A stretch of 64,000 nucleotides of DNA from an uncultured Pseudomonadota bacterium (GTDB taxonomy: Bacteria; Bdellovibrionota_C; UBA2361; CALMIO01), in contig CALMIO010000003.1 of assembly GCA_937864035.1 (NCBI GenBank), positions 264,673 through 328,672 on the forward strand. Direction: 5' to 3'. The translations under genes and the position numbers were made by a program. How positions within the stretch are numbered: position 1 is the first letter of the stretch; each line of letters opens with the position of its first letter. Below, in pieces: positions 9,098 through 17,531 of the stretch. The notes beneath the pieces are model-generated. The model saw only the letters and a program-made list of their open reading frames with translations. It was not told where the DNA came from and searched no databases.

Positions 9098-11239
9098 TTA
9101 GCGACGCAAACGCAAAGAGTTGGCAACAACAAAAACATCGGAAAAAGCCATAATAAAAGCCGCTAGTGTCGGCTTAATCACTCCTCCAGCCGCCAAGGGG
9201 ATCAATGTCAGATTATACAAAAACGCCCAGAATAAATTTTGCTTGATAATGCGAACTGTTTTGGCGGCAAGCCGCAAAATCTCCAGCAAAGATTTAAGGT
9301 TTGCCGAAAAAAGAACCACGTCTGCGTTTTCAATCGCCAGAGCGCTGGCATCGCCAAAAGAGATTCCAACATCTGCCGCTTTCAGAGATGGCGCGTCATT
9401 GACACCATCACCGACAAAAATTACGCCGCCAGCTTTTCGGCGCAACGCCAAAACCGAAAGTTTATCGTCGGGAAGCTGGTCGCTAAGATACCAATCAAGC
9501 CACAGTAAATCGCTAACTCGTTTACAATTTGTCTCGCGATCGCCGCTTAGCATGCCGATCTCAAAACCCTCTTTTTTCAAACTAGCAATTACCTCGGGAG
9601 CGTCTGTTTTAATTTCAGCTCCAATATCAAACCAACCAAGAATAATATTATTTTCAGCAACATAAACGGTGTGACCAACTGGCGGATTAAGATCCTCAAG
9701 AAATCTGTAAGAACCTATCTTCAAGTCATTGTCGTTTTGATCTTTGGCTTTTACTCCAAGTCCGGGCATTTCAACCAAATCCTGAATTTGAATTGAAACG
9801 CGGTCCTCCAAAGAGAGCGACTTTGCCAGAGCGGCTTGAATTGGATGCGACGAACGGTTTGAAAGAGCGGCGACGATCTCTTTGACCCGTGGAAGATTTT
9901 CGCAATCGCTAGCCACGACCCGCAACTCTTTCGAGGTGAGAGTGCCAGTTTTGTCAAAGATAATTTTTTTTATTTTTGTCAGCTTTTCAAGAACATCGCC
10001 GCCTCGGGCGAAAATTCCAAGTTTTGCCGCCCTGCCTAAAGCCACAAAAACAGCTGTTGGCGTCGCCAAACCCATGGCGCAAGGACAGGCGACCGCCAGC
10101 ACCGCGATCGATCTAAGCAGGGCATCAGCAAAATCAATCCGCAGATACAGAAAACTGAAAACAAAAGTCAAAAGCGCGAAAGCGGCTACGCTCGGCACAA
10201 AGTAAAAGCTGACAACATCTGCCAACCGTTCGATTTGCGGCTTATTTAGATGAGCGTCTTTAGTTGATTGAATAATTTTCCCAAAGAGGCTCTCTTTAAA
10301 AGCGGTATCGGAGCGGTAAATCAGCTGGCCAGCGGTTACGATTGATCCCGCTAAAACTTTAGATCCACTCTCAGCCAACAAGGGCAAACTTTCCCCGGTG
10401 ATCGCGCTTTGATCAAGGGAGGCGTTGCCAGCAGTTACCACACCATCAGCCGCGAGGCGATCGCCAAGATTGGCAAGCAAAAGATCACCAGCGACTATTT
10501 GGTCGGTATTGATCTTTTCAACAATCTCCGGCGAATTAACTCTTAAAGCAGCTTGCGGCGCAATCTCCTCGAGAGCTTTAAGATCGGCCGCCGCTTTAAG
10601 GGTAACAGAACGTTCAAGCAAACTTCCCAGCAAAACGAAAGTGGTGATTGAAGAGGAGGTTTCAAAAAGAAGATGATGTAAATGAGAAAGATTTAAAAAG
10701 ATCAGAATCAAGCTGTATAGATAAGCCGAGCTAACGCTAAGAATGATCAGCAGATCCATGTTTGGTCTGCGCCTTTTTAAGGAGTACAAAGCGCTGCGCC
10801 CAAAAGATCCAAGGCAGATCAAATAAACAGGTGTAGCTAAGACAAGCGCAACAGCAGGACTTCGCAGCGGCTTTAACTGAACGGCCATATCGATCCAGAA
10901 CGGCAATGTCAGCAAAAAAGAGATTATAAAAAATGGCAAAACCGTCGAATTCATCCAAAATCTAAGACGATTCTGAGAGTGGTCGATTGGCAGGGAACTT
11001 GTTTGTTCGGCGCTTTCTATGAAGACGCCATTTTTTTCAAGCGCCTGTTTAAGGTCAGCCAGCGAAGCCCCGTCAAGCAGGGTAAATTTTCCGCTTTGAG
11101 AGGCGGCATTGATTTCGGCTATCGCTATATTCGTTTTTTTAAGATTACTTGTGACCGCGACGGCGCAAGCGCCGCAGGTTATGCCTTTTAGCTTGAAAAT
11201 AAAACTTTTAGGTTGTTTTTGATCGTTTGAGGAAAACAC
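9098..11239 (-). CDS. copA: Copper-translocating P1B-type ATPase
   Basis: A 713-residue heavy-metal ATPase, pumping most likely Cu(I) out of the cytoplasm. In order: an N-terminal metal-binding HMA domain with GITCGAC (residues 19-25); four membrane helices; actuator motif TGES (281-284); the intramembrane CPC site in VACPCAMGLATPTA (385-387), diagnostic for Cu/Ag; the phosphorylation site DKTGTLT (429-435); SSHP as the HP motif; and GDGVNDAPSL at the hinge. The start is GTG at 11239. No CueR, CsoR or copper chaperone gene is adjacent, so regulation is not visible. Confidence 0.93.
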   Translation of the reverse strand: MFSSNDQKQPKSFIFKLKGITCGACAVAVTSNLKKTNIAIAEINAASQSGKFTLLDGASLADLKQALEKNGVFIESAEQTSSLPIDHSQNRLRFWMNSTVLPFFIISFLLTLPFWIDMAVQLKPLRSPAVALVLATPVYLICLGSFGRSALYSLKRRRPNMDLLIILSVSSAYLYSLILIFLNLSHLHHLLFETSSSITTFVLLGSLLERSVTLKAAADLKALEEIAPQAALRVNSPEIVEKINTDQIVAGDLLLANLGDRLAADGVVTAGNASLDQSAITGESLPLLAESGSKVLAGSIVTAGQLIYRSDTAFKESLFGKIIQSTKDAHLNKPQIERLADVVSFYFVPSVAAFALLTFVFSFLYLRIDFADALLRSIAVLAVACPCAMGLATPTAVFVALGRAAKLGIFARGGDVLEKLTKIKKIIFDKTGTLTSKELRVVASDCENLPRVKEIVAALSNRSSHPIQAALAKSLSLEDRVSIQIQDLVEMPGLGVKAKDQNDNDLKIGSYRFLEDLNPPVGHTVYVAENNIILGWFDIGAEIKTDAPEVIASLKKEGFEIGMLSGDRETNCKRVSDLLWLDWYLSDQLPDDKLSVLALRRKAGGVIFVGDGVNDAPSLKAADVGISFGDASALAIENADVVLFSANLKSLLEILRLAAKTVRIIKQNLFWAFLYNLTLIPLAAGGVIKPTLAAFIMAFSDVFVVANSLRLRR

Positions 11240-11406
11240 ATTATTGAATGATTTGGCTCAATTGAAGCGCCTTAATGATTATGCTGTTTTTTATATCAAC
11301 TTATAAAAAATTTAGGAAGAGCGCACCGTGCGCAAAAGGGTTGTTGGCGTTTAGCACGCTACATAAAAAATATCCTCGGCTTAACGGAATCAATCCCGAG
11401 CAAAAA

Positions 11407-13902
11407 CTAAAGATTCATCTTTGTAGCGCGCCAAGGATACTCCATCAATACTTCACCTTTAGCATCTAGCAACTGACTATAGCCCTCCATCAGATCACCG
11501 TTGGCGGTGATAGTTGCAGTCGTTCTGGTCTCTTTGCCAAATTCGCCCGGCACGGAAAAAGCCAATTTGATCTTGCCGTCGGTTTGCAGATCGGCAACAC
11601 CCGGCTTCAAAGGATAAAAGCGCACCATGCGCTCGGCGCCTGAAGGATCTTTTTCTTGTAATTGATACTCGGCGATCGCGTATCCAACTATATTTTCCCC
11701 AAGAGCGCCAAAAACAAGGACACCGTTGGAATTTTTTGTCTCCTCCGCAGTGCGAATCTGGGTGGCAAATTTCCAAGCTCCCGCCAAACGGGTTTGGGCT
11801 TCAACCGGCATTTCAGTTGCCGGATTGCGATCATAAGCTAAACTAAAAAAGTCAAAGCTAGAGCCGGTACTTTTAGCAAGCTTGCCGCTGGCATCCGGTT
11901 TTTCGGTCTCATAGCCAACCGCCAAGGCGATATCTCCCATAACAGGATCGACAAAAATGTCTTTTTCGAGCTCTGGGTTTGGTGTCATTGGACGGGTAAA
12001 GATCTTCGTGATTCCAAGCTCGGCTAGAGAGAGTTTTTCGTTGTCTTGAAAGACTCCGTCGCCGTTATCCTGCCAGAGAGCAAGATTTTTCGGAAATTCA
12101 TCTCGCGAAACAGCTCCATCACCGTTTTTATCTAACAAACTTAAAGCATAATAGCCGTTGTTAAATTTTTCTACAGTTTGTTTTACTCCCAGCAATTTAG
12201 GATCGGTAAAGGTGCCAAAAAGCTGTTCGGGGCCAGTAACTTTTCCGTTTTTATCAAGCATAACGAGCAAAGCGTGATAACGGCCATCTGGCCAAGAGTA
12301 CCACTTGCCTTTATCTTGTGGGTTTTTGGAAAGCGGGAATCGAGAATAGAACGGCTTCGGCTCACTTTCATCCTTTGGTTGATTTATGGTTAATACAAGA
12401 GGCGAATGTACTGAATTAATATACATATTAATATCGAACTCCCCACAAATTGGTGGATCTGTCTGTCTACGAGTAACCGGTTTGCAATCAGAATCAAGAT
12501 ACAAACTTTTAACGCCGCTATAAAAACCTGCAAAATTAGAGTTAGACACACAGAGACCTGCTGAAGAATAAGGGCAATTTGGACCCCATGCTCCATAAAA
12601 TACATTGTAATATCTACCTAAATCATAGATCACTTGTTGCATTGCAATAACTTGAGTAGCTCTACTAAATCCCAATGCTGGGCACAGAATTGGCGAAACA
12701 ACACCAAATGGTGTAGTTACAGATGTCCCGGGTCCAGCAGATGGTGTTGGACTGCTGGTTAACATATTAACACCAAATAAGCCCCGAACAATCGACAAAG
12801 TAGCTGCGCAAAATCCTTTAAATCCAACTCCCAGTGAATCTCCTAGTTTAGTTGAAGAATTTATACTAGAGTGAATTCCAGATAGAATATTCTCATAACA
12901 TTGAGGCACATCACCGGTAGCAATCTGCATATTTGCAATTTGAGCCGCACTGGCACAACGAAGACCACCAAAACCTCCACCACTTGCTCCGGAGCCAAGA
13001 TTAATCAAAGGACTACCACTACAGGTTGTAATACCTTTAACATTGACCTTGCTCCCAACACAAACCGGTGTTGAAGTCGGCACTGGAGTTGGGGTTGGCG
13101 GCGGCAAACACCCTTTTAGTTTGATATTATCAACGGCAATATCTTTGGATTGTGTCAAGAAATTCGGATTTGTCAGATATGCGATCGAAAAAGCGCCGCC
13201 AACTGCAAGATTTGCCGCGCCGGCTGGTCCGGCAATGTTAAACTGGGAAAGCGGTATAAAGAGATCTTCGTTATTATAAACCCTTTTTAGTTCAACTCGG
13301 GCTCGGCTATAAGTGTTGCCGGCTGAATCGTTATGATCGTAAATAGTAAGATCTATAAAAGCTTGCGCTGAGGCGGTGCTGGCGCCGGCGGGAGAATCAA
13401 AATTCAGTTTTTCTAGCAACACGCCCTGACACTCGGCATAGTTGACTGGCGTTTCGGATAAAAACGGCGCAGAGCCTAAGGTGTTAGGATCTGTCAGATT
13501 AAGATTATTAGCCGTCTGATCCGTCCAGAGCGCGAAAGAATTACCAGCCGAAGAGGCGGCCTCTGCATAAGTGTGCCCTCCCGCGCCGTTATAGGCGCCA
13601 GGATCGTTTCTTAGGGTAACACGAACATTGGCAGATGGAGGATTAGTGGCTGATTTAACTTCAAATAATCTAGTTCTTTTGAACGGAACATCACTGACGG
13701 CGTTTCGTTCAAATTGTTCTGGATTTTGGGCGCGAACACTTTGAGGGGGTGCTTTTTTAAAGTCATCAATCAAGCGATCTATCGGTTGGCAGGAGGCCAT
13801 CCGCGGAGCGGCAATAAACAAAGTTAAACTTAAGGAAAACAAAAATATGCCTCTACAAAAAAGAGGAATTTGGAGTATTTTTTTTATAAGCCCTTTAACC
13901 AT
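11407..13902 (-). CDS. Large secreted protein with jelly-roll-like N-terminus, Pro/Thr linker and EF-hand loops
   Basis: About 831 residues; ATG 13902 is chosen over TTG 13908. Residues 1-38 form a signal peptide. An N-terminal beta-rich domain (about 60-260) ends in a CLPPPTPTPVPTSTP linker. Its NIAGPAGAANLAVGGAFSI segment resembles [15 protein letters not shown] in the two proteins at 34.7-39.1 kb, so the three share a domain type. A cysteine-containing Gly/Ser-rich middle follows. Two calcium-loop-like sequences, DKNGDGAVSRDEF and DNGDGVFQDNEK, lie around residue 600. The C-terminal part is beta-rich. It is probably extracellular or on the cell surface; the substrate is unknown. No protein-sorting tail is recognisable. 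Confidence 0.65.
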   Translation of the reverse strand: MVKGLIKKILQIPLFCRGIFLFSLSLTLFIAAPRMASCQPIDRLIDDFKKAPPQSVRAQNPEQFERNAVSDVPFKRTRLFEVKSATNPPSANVRVTLRNDPGAYNGAGGHTYAEAASSAGNSFALWTDQTANNLNLTDPNTLGSAPFLSETPVNYAECQGVLLEKLNFDSPAGASTASAQAFIDLTIYDHNDSAGNTYSRARVELKRVYNNEDLFIPLSQFNIAGPAGAANLAVGGAFSIAYLTNPNFLTQSKDIAVDNIKLKGCLPPPTPTPVPTSTPVCVGSKVNVKGITTCSGSPLINLGSGASGGGFGGLRCASAAQIANMQIATGDVPQCYENILSGIHSSINSSTKLGDSLGVGFKGFCAATLSIVRGLFGVNMLTSSPTPSAGPGTSVTTPFGVVSPILCPALGFSRATQVIAMQQVIYDLGRYYNVFYGAWGPNCPYSSAGLCVSNSNFAGFYSGVKSLYLDSDCKPVTRRQTDPPICGEFDINMYINSVHSPLVLTINQPKDESEPKPFYSRFPLSKNPQDKGKWYSWPDGRYHALLVMLDKNGKVTGPEQLFGTFTDPKLLGVKQTVEKFNNGYYALSLLDKNGDGAVSRDEFPKNLALWQDNGDGVFQDNEKLSLAELGITKIFTRPMTPNPELEKDIFVDPVMGDIALAVGYETEKPDASGKLAKSTGSSFDFFSLAYDRNPATEMPVEAQTRLAGAWKFATQIRTAEETKNSNGVLVFGALGENIVGYAIAEYQLQEKDPSGAERMVRFYPLKPGVADLQTDGKIKLAFSVPGEFGKETRTTATITANGDLMEGYSQLLDAKGEVLMEYPWRATKMNL

Positions 13903-14274
13903 AAACAACTTTTAAAACTTAAAAATCAGTCTAACTCACTAAAAATGCTTAATATTTAACTTTATTGGTTATCACAAAAAACTAATGGAATAAATTCTAA
14001 CCTTTATGTTAGATGCCTGACAATGTCAAAACGGCTCGCCTACACCCATTATTTTTCTAAAGCTAAAACTGTTTAATTTTTACGGTATTATGTTGATTTT
14101 GGGCTCAGAGTGAAGTTTTTTAATCAGCTTCATATAAATGATAAAACTAACCATCAAAAAGTATTGCAAAGTTATTGCATAATGATTTAAGATGGTATTT
14201 CTGTTTTTGCCATCCGCAAAAACATATGGATAGAATTTTTAGATTTAACGTATTAAAAAATTGGAGCATTTTTC
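13903..14274. other. Divergent intergenic region upstream of the RiPP precursors
   Basis: A 372-base AT-rich stretch between the secreted-protein gene (minus) and precursor A (plus). Its only recognisable element is a promoter-like pair at 14207-14236. No open frame with a ribosome site is convincing. It would have to hold the control elements of both divergent genes. Confidence 0.6.
14207..14236 (+). promoter_or_regulatory. Candidate promoter of the precursor-YcaO locus
   Basis: TTGCCA (14207-14212), an 18-base spacer and TAGAAT (14231-14236) match the sigma-70 pattern and place a start site about 30 bases before precursor A. The ribosome site GGAG at 14263-14266 follows. This rests on sequence match only. 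Confidence 0.45.
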
Positions 14275-14382
14275 ATGAAAAAGAACATATTGCGCAAACT
14301 TCAAGGTCAAAATACCGGAATAGCTCATGGCAATCCGTGCAACGCTTGTTCATTTGAGAGCAATTTTGTTTGGAATAAATAG
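14275..14382 (+). CDS. RiPP precursor peptide A (substrate of the adjacent YcaO protein)
   Basis: A 35-residue peptide too short for standard gene calling. It begins MKKNILRKLQ, continues to HGNP at residues 18-21, and ends in a Cys/Ser-bearing core, CNACSFESNFVWNK. GGAG lies nine bases before the ATG. Residues 1-21 are identical to those of precursor B, although six codons differ, all synonymously, so the leader is translated and conserved by selection. Core Cys22, Cys25, Ser26 and Ser29 are possible heterocyclisation sites. The pair sits directly upstream of a cyclodehydratase gene. The leader/core border after Pro21 is inferred from where the copies diverge. The product's activity is unknown. 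Confidence 0.82.
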   Translation: MKKNILRKLQGQNTGIAHGNPCNACSFESNFVWNK

Positions 14383-14411
14383 CTTATAAACGATTTTAGA
14401 CAAAATTACAC

Positions 14412-14459
14412 AGCTGGTGAGGGTTCTTTTGTTGGAACAGCAAGCAATCCTCACTAGTT
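14412..14459 (+). terminator. Hairpin after precursor A
   Basis: The arms at 14412-14422 and 14449-14459 can form 11 pairs (two G-T wobbles) around a 26-base loop that itself contains GTTC/GAAC. It begins 30 bases after the precursor A stop codon. There is no run of T, so it may be an mRNA-stabilising or attenuating hairpin rather than a strict terminator. Confidence 0.45.
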
Positions 14460-14568
14460 AAACCCTCAGATTGAAATCACCTCAGACTTTTACCAGGAAA
14501 AGAATTAAAGTTCATATTATTAACTATTGAAAATTACCCCTAAGTCATTTAAAGTTTATAGTTGAATA

Positions 14569-14598
14569 AAAAACTATAGTATAGTAACTATAGTTTTT
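14569..14598. promoter_or_regulatory. Perfect 12-bp inverted repeat upstream of precursor B
   Basis: AAAAACTATAGT at 14569-14580 is repeated inverted at 14587-14598 with a six-base loop. The A-run before and T-run after allow a bidirectional terminator. The dyad could equally be an operator for precursor B. Confidence 0.5.
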
Positions 14599-14686
14599 AA
14601 ACTTTTTTAGTTAGCTACGAGTAAGCATTTAGCAACTATTTAAAAGTATGTGTCTTTAATATTTGATATTAATTAAAAGGTTATTT

Positions 14687-14797
14687 ATGAAAAAAAATAT
14701 ACTGAGAAAACTTCAAGGGCAAAATACCGGAATAGCTCACGGCAATCCGGGTTGCAATACACACTCCCTTAACGTTGATTTTGTTTGGAGCAAATAG
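14687..14797 (+). CDS. RiPP precursor peptide B (substrate of the adjacent YcaO protein)
   Basis: A 36-residue paralogue of precursor A with the same first 21 residues (MKKNILRKLQ ... HGNP) and a different core, GCNTHSLNVDFVWSK. AAAGG stands seven bases before the ATG. Cys23, Thr25 and Ser27 are candidate modified residues. The tail FVW-x-K is kept in both peptides while the middle varies, which suggests a variable functional loop between two constant parts. It lies 132 bases before the YcaO gene, with a strong hairpin between. Precursor in excess over enzyme is normal for such loci. Confidence 0.82.
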   Translation: MKKNILRKLQGQNTGIAHGNPGCNTHSLNVDFVWSK

Positions 14798-14828
14798 CTT
14801 TATAACTAATCCAAACAAAATTATACAG

Positions 14829-14872
14829 AACGCGAGAACTCTACGTTAAGCCAACAAAAGAGTTCTCGCGTT
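14829..14872 (+). terminator. Strong hairpin between precursor B and the YcaO gene
   Basis: A perfect 14-bp stem (14829-14842 with 14859-14872) with a 16-base loop, followed by TCATTT. It begins 32 bases after the precursor B stop. It is well placed to be a leaky terminator or mRNA-stabilising hairpin that keeps peptide expression above enzyme expression. Confidence 0.7.
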
Positions 14873-14929
14873 TCATTTAGGGCGCCAGAGCAAGAGCAGT
14901 GTTGATTCTTTTTTAAATTCAAGTCGCAG

Positions 14930-17104
14930 ATGAAATTCAACTTATCTCCATTTACTTCCCTCGCCTCACATGGAGATACTTTAATTTTCCAAAATCATGA
15001 TGGAGAACTTTACGATATTCAGGTAGAGAAAAACATTCACTTAGCACTAATTCAGATATTACTGGCAAACGGCGATAGTTCTGACCAAATTTACGATGAG
15101 ATCAAAGAAGAGTTATTTGATATTATCAAGCAACTTGAGGAAGCAGGGCTTATAATCAGCAAAACAATCTCTTTAAACAGCCACATCCAAATCCACGAGG
15201 ACGCAACTAAAAATAAAATTCTATGCGTTGGCGCGAACTCTCAACTACTAGCGTCTCAACTTGAATTTGTCCAGACAACAAACTCCAAACTGACCGATTT
15301 AGGATTAACATACCTCATCATTGACAATCCTTTAGATCTGGAGGAAATTTCTTTGCAACTCGGTGATTTTTACATTATAGAAACAGCCGGAAACGTTGTT
15401 ATTCGCTCTCCACGATTCAACTCAATTACTAAATTGACGCCAATGGATTGGATTAAGCGCCGCGCAGCAGCTTCGTACTGGAGCGAGCAATTCATGATCA
15501 ATCTTAAACATCCTATCAATAATAAACATTCTCGTTTTGTTCCTTCTGAGTCGCAAAAAAAGGCTCTAGTGGAAATAATCAAAAATGGCGATCTCTCAGA
15601 CAACGCGAACTTCAATGAAGATATAAGAATTTTTAAAGACGGTTCGATCAAAAAATCATGGGTACTGCCATGCCCTATTCCGCGCCCTCCAGCAAAAAAT
15701 AATTCAGACGAAAATGATTATTTAAAACAAACAAACCTAAATGATATCAACCGATTAGTATCACCTTACACCGGAATAGTCACTCAACTAGAGCCTCTAA
15801 ACCCTCAACCATGGTGGCCAAAACAACTCCAAATTATAACGACTAAAATTGCTGACACTAAATCGACTCTTGGTTGGAAAGCCGATCCGACATCGCTTGG
15901 AACCTCTTGGAATTCGCTAGATGAAGCAATTGCTTCGGCGCTAGGAGAAGCGGTTGAACGATATAGCGGCAACGCCATTCCATCAGATGGATACGAAGAG
16001 GGAAGCTACAATGACTTAATTGAGCGAAATTTACCCGCTATTAATCCTGAAAAATTGGCGCTCTTTTCCAAAGAGCAATACGAAGCTAAAGGTTTTCCTT
16101 TCACGCCTTTCACTCGCGAACTTCAAACGCGGTGGGTTTGGGGAAACACCCTGCCCGATCGCCGTCCTTGCCTCGTTCCCGCTCAATTAACCTATACAAA
16201 CTGGTATAACTCGCATAACTCATCATTTCCCACGAATATGATTATGTTCGCCGGCATCGCCGCCGGACCCAGCCGCCTCTTCGCTGAAATTTCAGCTTTA
16301 GAAGAGATTATTGAACGGGACGCATCTCATATTTGGTGGCATGGAAAACTACCTGCCAGCGCAATTGATTTTTCAAGCAGTAAAATTTTAACGCAATTTA
16401 TCAATGAGCTTCAGGCAAACTGGAAAATCCAATTATTTTCCATACCTTCTCCAACTCAAATCCCTGTCATAGGATGCTTACTGCTAAATCAAGCCGAGCA
16501 ATTATTGTCGCTCGGCATAGCAAGCAGGCTAAATGGAGAAAAAGCCGCTCTAAAAGCTATTGCCGAAGCAGTACAGTTACATGAGTATGCACGCGGTTTA
16601 CTCAGCGAAGACGGCGCAGTTTGGCAAGCAGTAAAAGACGGCGCAGTTAGCTGCGCCAGCTTAAAACCATATCGCCAAGATCGTAAATATCTTGATAGCT
16701 ATCAAAAGAATTTTCGAGATGTTACAGATCTCCCATGTCAAATGCAAATTTATCTAGATCCGCGAGCGGGAGCTTTTGTTGAAAATCTATGGAAGTTTGA
16801 TTCCACAGTTTCTTTAAACGATCTTAACCAACCATCTAATAATCTAGAAGACTATTGGACGAAACTTGTAAATAAAGTTTCAGAACAATCTGAAAAAATC
16901 GTCTCGATTGATATTACCCCTAGCGATATTATGCAAGCTGGTTATCGCGTAATAAGAATCGTCGCCCCAGGAATGTATAGCAACTCACCGGTCGCCTTTC
17001 CATACTTTGGTGGCTCAAGACTTAAAGCCGCGATTGAATCGATTTATGGAACACAAAAAGAGTGGCAAAAAAATTTGCGACCTGAGCCTCCTCCTTACGC
17101 CTAA
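14930..17104 (+). CDS. Fused YcaO-type azoline-forming cyclodehydratase (TOMM/RiPP maturation)
   Basis: A 724-residue protein. Residues 1-85 look like a small winged-helix peptide-binding domain (ALIQILLANG...IIKQLEEAGLI), and 95-250 like a reduced E1/ThiF-like partner domain without zinc-binding CxxC pairs. Residues 270-724 are a complete YcaO domain. It carries SLGTSW plus ALGEAVERYSG (322-346), AGIAAG plus ALEEIIERDA (441-465), GIASRLNGEKAALKAIAEAV (529-548) and a Pro-rich C-terminus, PEPPPYA, as required in azoline-forming YcaO enzymes. By family knowledge it would use ATP to cyclise Cys, Ser or Thr in precursors A and B. No TfuA, dehydrogenase, protease or transporter is adjacent. It starts at ATG 14930. 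Confidence 0.85.
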   Translation: MKFNLSPFTSLASHGDTLIFQNHDGELYDIQVEKNIHLALIQILLANGDSSDQIYDEIKEELFDIIKQLEEAGLIISKTISLNSHIQIHEDATKNKILCVGANSQLLASQLEFVQTTNSKLTDLGLTYLIIDNPLDLEEISLQLGDFYIIETAGNVVIRSPRFNSITKLTPMDWIKRRAAASYWSEQFMINLKHPINNKHSRFVPSESQKKALVEIIKNGDLSDNANFNEDIRIFKDGSIKKSWVLPCPIPRPPAKNNSDENDYLKQTNLNDINRLVSPYTGIVTQLEPLNPQPWWPKQLQIITTKIADTKSTLGWKADPTSLGTSWNSLDEAIASALGEAVERYSGNAIPSDGYEEGSYNDLIERNLPAINPEKLALFSKEQYEAKGFPFTPFTRELQTRWVWGNTLPDRRPCLVPAQLTYTNWYNSHNSSFPTNMIMFAGIAAGPSRLFAEISALEEIIERDASHIWWHGKLPASAIDFSSSKILTQFINELQANWKIQLFSIPSPTQIPVIGCLLLNQAEQLLSLGIASRLNGEKAALKAIAEAVQLHEYARGLLSEDGAVWQAVKDGAVSCASLKPYRQDRKYLDSYQKNFRDVTDLPCQMQIYLDPRAGAFVENLWKFDSTVSLNDLNQPSNNLEDYWTKLVNKVSEQSEKIVSIDITPSDIMQAGYRVIRIVAPGMYSNSPVAFPYFGGSRLKAAIESIYGTQKEWQKNLRPEPPPYA

Positions 17105-17192
17105 CCAAACGCAATCAACTAGTTCTGGATGTTTTTTTATTGTTGCAAAAAATTTAAACTTTAGCGACAGCAACACGCAAACCAACCCTTAG

Positions 17193-17531
17193 TCAGCCTG
17201 CCTGACAGTCGCAACAAGTGCCTCTAACAGTAATCTCGTTAACTTGTCGCCCCTTAAAAACTCTCTTATCAACAGGCAAATGAAACGATTCAACTTGACC
17301 GCAATCATTACAAATAAAATGATCGTGCTGATGCTCCGCTAACTCATAAACAAACGACTTACGATCAAGAAAAACCCTGCGCACTTCGCCAGCCGCCAAA
17401 AGTTGTTTAACGTTACGAAAGACCGTCGAATAATCAGCTTCAGGAATCGCTTTGTGAATTTCGGCGATCGACATAAAATGTTTTCGGCGCAATAAAGAAA
17501 AAATCTGCTTTCGATAAAGATGTGTTCTCAT
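17193..17531 (-). CDS. Fur-family metal-responsive repressor
   Basis: About 112 residues from ATG 17531. GGGGGCG just upstream serves as ribosome site, favouring this start over TTG 17546. The N-terminal winged helix (MSIAEIHKAIPEADYSTVFR) ends in the family's A.YSTVFRNV-type recognition helix. The dimerisation half has HQHDHFICNDCG and a C-terminal CCDCQ, giving the His-rich metal site and the two CxxC structural zinc sites. Fur, Zur or PerR cannot be told apart by eye; the short length and four zinc Cys resemble Zur/PerR-like members. It converges on the YcaO gene with 88 bases between stops. Confidence 0.85.
   Translation of the reverse strand: MRTHLYRKQIFSLLRRKHFMSIAEIHKAIPEADYSTVFRNVKQLLAAGEVRRVFLDRKSFVYELAEHQHDHFICNDCGQVESFHLPVDKRVFKGRQVNEITVRGTCCDCQAG

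Larger units (their letters stand above)
14383..14686. other. Spacer between the two RiPP precursors
   Basis: A 304-base non-coding stretch. The first 35 bases after the precursor A stop resemble those after the precursor B stop (TAGCTT.TA...ACAAAATTA.ACAG), so the duplicated unit included the 3' region. It also holds a hairpin at 14412-14459 and a perfect 12-bp inverted repeat at 14569-14598. No third precursor is present. Confidence 0.7.

Noticed and set aside
14175..14357. A 60-codon frame overlapping precursor A
   Set aside because: Out of frame with the duplicated, selection-conserved leader and without its own ribosome site.
17007..17192. A 61-codon frame overlapping the end of the YcaO gene
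   Set aside because: A shifted-frame shadow; the YcaO frame ends in the conserved Pro-rich C-terminus.
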